This document shows, piece after piece, positions 59,540 to 64,000 of a DNA stretch of 64,000 nt. This DNA comes from Burkholderia arboris (GTDB lineage: Bacteria; Pseudomonadota; Gammaproteobacteria; Burkholderiales; Burkholderiaceae), in the NCBI RefSeq assembly GCF_902499125.1, contig NZ_CABVPX010000005.1:1-64000 (forward strand), read 5' to 3'. The position numbers were made by a program, and so were the translations under genes. The notes beneath the pieces are model-generated. The model was not told where the DNA came from and did not search any database. It saw nothing but the letters and a program-made list of their open reading frames with translations. Position 1 is the stretch's first letter; every line of letters begins with the position of its first letter.

Positions 59540-60892
59540 TCAGCGCACGAGACAGGGGCGCTTGTTGTTGAACGTCCACCCCGGGATCAGATACTGCATG
59601 GCCGCCGCATCGTCGCGGGCGCCGAGGCCATGCTGCTTGTACAGTTCGTGCGCGACCGCGACCGCATCCATGTCGATGTCGACGCCGAGACCCGGGCGTT
59701 TCGGCACTTCCACCAGCCCGTCCTCGATCTTCAGCGGCTCGCGCGTCAGCCGTTCTCCGTCCTGCCAGATCCAGTGCGTGTCGATCGCGGTGACCTGACC
59801 CGGCGCGGCGGCCGCGACATGCGTGAACATCGCGAGCGACACGTCGAAGTGGTTGTTCGAATGCGAACCCCACGTGAGGCCCCAGTCGCGGCACATCTGC
59901 GCGACGCGTACCGAACCCTGCATCGTCCAGAAGTGCGGGTCGGCGAGCGGGATGTCGACGGCCTGCAACTGTACGGCGTGGCCCATCTGCCGCCAGTCGG
60001 TCGCGATCATGTTGGTCGCCGTCGGCAGCCCCGTCGAGCGGCGGAATTCGGCCATCACCTCGCGGCCCGAGTAACCGTTCTCCGCGCCGCACGGATCTTC
60101 CGCATACGCGAGCACGTGATGCTGATCGCGGCACAGTCGCACGGCCTCGTCGAGTGACCATGCGCCGTTCGGGTCGAGCGTCACGCGTGCGTCGGGGAAG
60201 CGTTCGGCGAGCGCCGTCACGGCCTCGATCTCGCTTGCGCCTTCGAACACGCCGCCCTTCAGCTTGAAGTCGTTGAAGCCGTAGCGCGCATGCGCGGCCT
60301 CGGCGAGCCGCACGACGGCCTCGGGCGTCAGCGCGGCTTCGTCGCGCACGCGGGTCCAGTCGTCGGTCGCGCCGCTGCCGTCGCGATAGGCGAGTGCAGT
60401 TTTAGTGCGGTCGCCGATGTAGAACAGATAGCCGAGCATTTCGACGCGCTCGCGCTGCTGGCCTTCGCCGAGCAGGGCGGCGACCGGCACGCCGAGATGC
60501 TGGCCGAGCAGGTCGAGCAGCGCGGCTTCGAGTGCGGTGACCGCGTGGATCGTCGTGCGCAGGTCGAAGGTCTGCAGCCCGCGGCCGCTCGCGTCGCGGT
60601 CGGCGAAGGTGCGCCGCACGTCGTTGAGCACCGCGTGGTAGTTACCGACCGGCTGGCCGACGACGAGCGCGCGTGCGTCGTCGAGCGTGCGGCGGATGCT
60701 TTCGCCGCCGGGCACTTCGCCGACGCCGGTCCGGCCCGCGCTGTCCTTCAGGATCACGAGGTTGCGGGTGAAGAACGGACCGTGCGCGCCGCTCAGGTTG
60801 AGCAGCATGCTGTCGTGGCCGGCGACCGGAATCGCTTGCAGGTCGACGATGCGCGGCGTGTCGTGGGAAGGCGAGGCTGTGACGGCGTTCAT
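59540..60892 (-). CDS. gudD: Glucarate dehydratase
   Basis: 450 residues from ATG 60892; the longer frame has no start support. Enolase superfamily: [38 protein letters not shown] (catalytic Lys), [40 protein letters not shown] and [12 protein letters not shown] (His-x-x-Asn). It converts D-glucarate to 5-keto-4-deoxyglucarate. Divergent from a FadR-type regulator, probably its repressor. Confidence 0.95.
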   Translation of the reverse strand: MNAVTASPSHDTPRIVDLQAIPVAGHDSMLLNLSGAHGPFFTRNLVILKDSAGRTGVGEVPGGESIRRTLDDARALVVGQPVGNYHAVLNDVRRTFADRDASGRGLQTFDLRTTIHAVTALEAALLDLLGQHLGVPVAALLGEGQQRERVEMLGYLFYIGDRTKTALAYRDGSGATDDWTRVRDEAALTPEAVVRLAEAAHARYGFNDFKLKGGVFEGASEIEAVTALAERFPDARVTLDPNGAWSLDEAVRLCRDQHHVLAYAEDPCGAENGYSGREVMAEFRRSTGLPTATNMIATDWRQMGHAVQLQAVDIPLADPHFWTMQGSVRVAQMCRDWGLTWGSHSNNHFDVSLAMFTHVAAAAPGQVTAIDTHWIWQDGERLTREPLKIEDGLVEVPKRPGLGVDIDMDAVAVAHELYKQHGLGARDDAAAMQYLIPGWTFNNKRPCLVR

Positions 60893-61251
60893 GGGCGGCG
60901 ATGGCAAAAGAGTGGGGCAATGCCGTGCGGCAAAAGCTTTGCCGCGCGCGGCGGGAGGTGCGATCATTCGACAACCGACGTGCGCGGCGCGCAAGGCCCG
61001 CATGTCGACGCAACCCGAAACGGGGTGGGAGCGACAACGAGACCAGCAAAGCGCAGAACGCGAACACTGGCCGATCGTAAGGCATGGGACCGGGCGGCGC
61101 TGGAATGCCGGCCTGAGTCGACAGGAGATCCGTGCACCGATCATCAGTCGTCGGATGACTTGTGACGCAGTATAATGAATCATCGGCTTTCGCTCAAACC
61201 CCGCGTAAACCCTCGGCTCACATTACGATCATTCAAAAAGGAACCGGCCTC
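60893..61251. other. gudD-gntR control region
   Basis: 359 bp between divergent genes. TATAAT at 61171-61176 is a good -10 for the regulator. CATCAGTCGTC at 61142-61152, with GGATGACT following, is a likely operator; the same 11 bases recur at 62053-62063. Confidence 0.5.
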
Positions 61252-62001
61252 ATGTCCGTGCCTACGCTTCCCGCAGCGCCGCGCCGTCGCGCACGCAGCC
61301 TCGCACAAGATGTCGTCGACGCGCTGACCGCGCAGATCGAAAACGGCACGCTGCGCCCTGGCGACAAGCTGCCGACCGAAACCGAAGTCATGGCGGCGCA
61401 GGGCGTGAGCCGTACGGTCGTGCGCGAGGCGATCTCGCGGATGCAGGCGAGCGGCCTCGTCGAAACGCGCCACGGCATCGGCAGCTTCGTGCTGGAGCCG
61501 TCGCGCCGCCAGGCGCTCGGCATCGATCCCGCGACGATCACGACGCTGCGCGACGTGCTCGCGGTGCTGGAACTGCGCATCAGCCTCGAGAGCGAGTGCG
61601 CGAGCCTGGCCGCGCAGCGCGCGAACGATACCGACCTCGCCGCGCTGCGGCGTGCGCTCGACGCGATCGCGACGGGGGCGGGCGGCGGGCGTGACACCGC
61701 GCAGCTCGACTTCCAGTTCCACCTGCAGATCGCGCAATCGACCGGCAACCGCTATTTCGTCGACATCATGACGCAACTCGGCACGTCGATCATCCCGCGC
61801 ACGCGCGTGAATTCGGCGCGCTTCGCGGGCGACGATCTCGAGCGCTACGTCGGCCGGCTGAATCACGAGCACGAGGACATCTACGAGGCGATCGCGCGCC
61901 ACGACCCGGAAGCCGCGCGCGCCGCGATGCGCACGCACCTCACGAACAGCCGCGAGCGGCTGCGCCGCGCGCACGAGGCGGCCGAAGCCGAGGCCGGCTG
62001 A
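61252..62001 (+). CDS. GntR/FadR-family regulator of glucarate use
   Basis: 249 residues from ATG 61252 after AAAGGAACC. Winged HTH (DVVDALTAQIENGTLRPGDKLPTETEVMAAQGVSRTVVREAISRMQASGLV) and an FCD domain (LELRISLESECASLAA, DFQFHLQIAQSTGNRYF, HEHEDIYEAIARHD), where the His and Asp residues form the metal site. Probably a repressor released by a sugar acid. Divergent from gudD. Confidence 0.92.
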   Translation: MSVPTLPAAPRRRARSLAQDVVDALTAQIENGTLRPGDKLPTETEVMAAQGVSRTVVREAISRMQASGLVETRHGIGSFVLEPSRRQALGIDPATITTLRDVLAVLELRISLESECASLAAQRANDTDLAALRRALDAIATGAGGGRDTAQLDFQFHLQIAQSTGNRYFVDIMTQLGTSIIPRTRVNSARFAGDDLERYVGRLNHEHEDIYEAIARHDPEAARAAMRTHLTNSRERLRRAHEAAEAEAG

Positions 62002-62015
62002 CCGTTGCATGACGA

Positions 62016-62035
62016 GGCCCGCGTTGCCGCGGGCC
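62016..62035 (+). terminator. GC hairpin after the regulator gene
   Basis: GGCCCGCG TTGC CGCGGGCC, perfect 8-bp stem without a T run, between convergent genes. Confidence 0.5.
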
Positions 62036-62137
62036 CAACCGAATCGCGCCAACATCAGTCGTCATACGAGATCGGTGTCGCTTCATCGATCTGCGCGGCC
62101 AAGCGGCGCATCCGCCGCCGGCCGCCGAACCCGCCGA

Positions 62138-63286
62138 TCAGCCTCCCTTCGTCACGATCGTCTTCCACGCGCCGCTCTTCACCTGGTACAGCGTCGACAT
62201 CCCGCTCTTCAGCGAGCCGTCGTTCGCAAATGAGATGCGGCCGGTCACGCCTTCGAAGTCGATCTTCTTCAGCGCCGGGCGATAGACCTTCGGGTCGGTC
62301 GAGCCGGCCGCCTGCATCGCCTTGATTGCCGCCCACGCCGCGTCGTAGCCGAACTGCGCATACGACAGCACGTCGACGCCGAAGCGCTTCTTGAACCGCT
62401 GTTCGAAATCCTTCCCCTGCGGCAGCTCGTCGAGCGGCCGGCCGTATTCCCACGCCATCGCGCCTTCGGCGGCCGGGCCCGCGATCTTGATGAACTCGTT
62501 GTCCTTCACGCCGCCGCCGCCGACGAACTGCGCATTCAGCCCAAGCTGACGCATCTGCTTGATGAAATTCGCGGCGAGCGAGTCGAGGCCGCCGAAGAAG
62601 ATCAGGTCGGGGTTCTTGCCTTTCAGGCTCGTGATCTGCGCGCGGAAGTCGACCGCCTGGTTGCTGGTGAACTCGCGGCCGATGATGTTGCCGCCGGCGG
62701 CCTTCACGGCCTTCTCGAATTCGTCGGCCTCGCCCTGGCCGAACGCCGTGCGGTCGTCGATGATCGCGATGCGCTTCGCCTTCGTCACGTCGACCGCGTA
62801 CTTGCCCGCGTTGCCGGCGTTCTGGCCGTCGGTCGCGATCACCATGAACATGTTCGCGAGCCCGCGCGACGTGAGCGTCGGGTTGGTCGCGGCCGGGTCG
62901 ATCACCGGGATGCCGGCCTTGTCGTAGACGACCGAGGCCGGAATCGTCGTCCCCGAGTTGAAGTGACCGACCACGACCGACACGTTCTGGTCGACCAGCG
63001 CCTGCGCGGCCTGCACGCCGATGCGCGGGTCGGCCTGGTCGTCCTGCACGACGAGATTGAAGTGCGCGGGCTTGCCGGCGATCTGCACCTTCTGCGCGGC
63101 AGCATCGTCGAGCGCGAGCTGCACGCCGTTCTGCAGATCCTTGCCGTAGCCGGCGTTCACGCCCGTGAGCGGCGCGGCGAAGCCGACCTTCACGTCGGTT
63201 GCGTCGGCGGCCTGGGCGGCCTGTTGCGAGAGGAGGGCAAGCGCGGATGCAATCGACACCGACAGCAGGGAATGACGGAATTTCAT
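62138..63286 (-). CDS. Branched-chain amino-acid ABC binding protein (LivJ type)
   Basis: 382 residues from ATG 63286. Signal peptide (RHSLLSVSIASALALLSQQAAQAAD) and a periplasmic type I fold: KVGFAAPLTGVNAGYGKDLQNG, VVVGHFNSGTTIPAS, FMVIATDGQNAGNAGKYAVD and IIDDRTAFGQGEADEF. It captures Leu/Ile/Val or similar ligands. The permease genes are not in the window, so this is an orphan binding protein here. Confidence 0.94.
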   Translation of the reverse strand: MKFRHSLLSVSIASALALLSQQAAQAADATDVKVGFAAPLTGVNAGYGKDLQNGVQLALDDAAAQKVQIAGKPAHFNLVVQDDQADPRIGVQAAQALVDQNVSVVVGHFNSGTTIPASVVYDKAGIPVIDPAATNPTLTSRGLANMFMVIATDGQNAGNAGKYAVDVTKAKRIAIIDDRTAFGQGEADEFEKAVKAAGGNIIGREFTSNQAVDFRAQITSLKGKNPDLIFFGGLDSLAANFIKQMRQLGLNAQFVGGGGVKDNEFIKIAGPAAEGAMAWEYGRPLDELPQGKDFEQRFKKRFGVDVLSYAQFGYDAAWAAIKAMQAAGSTDPKVYRPALKKIDFEGVTGRISFANDGSLKSGMSTLYQVKSGAWKTIVTKGG

Positions 63287-63699
63287 GTTGTTCCTCTTGT
63301 TCGACACCTGCGAGTGGGTACCGCGCGCGTCCGGGCGGGCCGGGCGCGTGCGACGGGCGGGCGGTTCGACCGCTTCTCGGAATCGGGCGGGGAGGTCGGC
63401 ATCGTGATCCTCGGAAGAATCTCCCGTCAGGCTCCGTGAGAAGCCCCGATCGCCTCGATATATAGGTCGCCGATATGCCCGGGTCTTGGCAATTTGCCGC
63501 GCATTCGGTGCGGATTTGCGCATAGCTTCCGCGCGAGCGGGATCGACCGGTATCGGGAGTTTCCCGTCGCGAACGGAACGGGCGGAAAGGCGGAGAGGCG
63601 GAGAGGCGGAGAGGCGGAGAGGCGGAAAGGCGGAAAGGCGGAAAGGCGGGGCAAAGACGCGGCGCGGCCCGCCGGGGCCGCGCCGCGCGCGGGAGGCCG
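63287..63699. other. Intergenic region with a tandem repeat
   Basis: 413 bp holding the LivJ leader and promoter and the octanucleotide repeat at 63581-63644. No gene supported; open frames here are products of the repeat. Confidence 0.7.
63581..63644. repeat. Tandem repeat: eight copies of GGCGGARA
   Basis: Unit GGCGGAAA or GGCGGAGA, period 8, in the order AAA, four times AGA, three times AAA. Purine-rich on this strand; a likely VNTR. Confidence 0.92.
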
Positions 63700-64000
63700 T
63701 CAGTCGGACAGGGCGTCCGATGCGGCTTCGGCGTCGTCGTGCGACGCGTGCGTGCGGATCAGCGGATCGCTGGTGCTCGGGCGGCCCGTTTCGACGTGGC
63801 CCGCGAAGCGGCGCAGGAAGCCGAGCAGCCGGCCGTCGCTGACGGTCAGGTCGTACCAGCCGTGGCTGCCGCGCAGATCCCAGTAGTCGTCGACGTGCGC
63901 GCCCGGCGCGAGGTCGAACGTGCGCGAGCGGCCGTGGCCGTACGCGTTCGTGACCTTGAGCCGCACGGCCTTGTGGCCGCGGTTCATCAGGCGCAGCGTG
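63700..64000 (-). CDS. Phospholipase C, C-terminal end (cut by window)
   Basis: The frame stays open to the window edge. GHKAVRLKVTNAYGHGRSRTFDLAPGAHVDDYWDLRGSHGWYDLTVSDG matches the repeated C-terminal DUF756 domain of non-haemolytic bacterial phospholipase C (PlcN). Only about the last 100 residues are visible; the catalytic part lies outside. Confidence 0.82.
   Translation of the reverse strand, partial: TLRLMNRGHKAVRLKVTNAYGHGRSRTFDLAPGAHVDDYWDLRGSHGWYDLTVSDGRLLGFLRRFAGHVETGRPSTSDPLIRTHASHDDAEAASDALSD

Noticed and set aside
63494..63886. Open frames across the tandem repeat
   Set aside because: Highly repetitive Arg/Gly/Glu product of the octanucleotide repeat, overlapping the true phospholipase gene on the other strand.
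1..64000. CRISPR array
   Set aside because: No regularly spaced repeats of 25-40 bp with unique spacers were seen.

Overview
The window is G+C-rich DNA from a Burkholderia chromosome, most likely of the B. cepacia complex. The evidence is the style of the genes: pirin/LysR, CtaG-PCuAC-SCO, otsB-otsA, glucarate dehydratase with a FadR-type regulator, LivJ and a PlcN-type phospholipase C end. I place it by gene content only; no database was searched. It has two parts: a complete temperate myovirus prophage (about 324-43643) and about 20 kb of ordinary chromosome.

Left edge: two tRNA-Gly(GCC) genes (the first cut by the window) and tRNA-Cys(GCA). The prophage sits in the 3' half of tRNA-Cys. 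A perfect 47-bp direct repeat (324-370 and 43597-43643) marks attL and attR, and a tyrosine integrase lies beside attL.

Prophage layout. A GNAT-PUA/EVE-like gene overlapping an ASCH gene sits next to the integrase, in the usual cargo position. A leftward early operon (6648 to 3354) carries a ParB-like protein and an excisionase-like protein. A lambda-like immunity region (6688-7570) has a CI-like repressor, a Cro-like protein and two operator clusters sharing the dyad TTAAACA-N3-TGTTTAA, which overlap the predicted PL and PR. Rightward early genes follow: a CII-like protein, a Toprim/VirE primase-helicase and a Q-like protein with four DnaJ-type zinc knuckles. The late genes are a mosaic: a lambda-type head (Nu1, GpA, W, B, ClpP protease, D, E, FII, Z) joined to a P2-type contractile tail (V, W, J, I, fibre, sheath, tube, E/E', tape measure, U, X, D). 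The tail chaperone E/E' appears to use a +1 frameshift at TCC-TTT-CGA. Lysis is holin, GH104 transglycosylase and nested Rz/Rz1, followed by a D12 adenine methylase.

The last 7-8 kb before attR is cargo: a membrane-bound diguanylate cyclase, a small membrane protein, a NUDIX hydrolase, a lipoprotein with a strong sigma70 promoter, an A+T-rich protein resembling PD-(D/E)xK nucleases, and unknowns. One further A+T-rich membrane-protein gene interrupts the tail operon. A 13-bp palindrome, CAAAGTNACTTTG and close variants, recurs at 13 places across the prophage, four times just before a terminator; I saw none in the chromosomal part.

Chromosome after attR: a GNAT gene remnant, a GNAT gene with an XRE-cupin regulator, a ParD-like protein overlapping a methionine aminopeptidase, a free-methionine-(R)-sulfoxide reductase, LysR/pirin divergent genes, an ElaA-type GNAT, a copper/cytochrome-oxidase assembly operon, trehalose synthesis genes otsBA, an ABC exporter, a family-4 glycosyltransferase, two membrane proteins, glucarate dehydratase with its GntR-type regulator, a branched-chain amino-acid binding protein, and the end of a phospholipase C gene that leaves the window.
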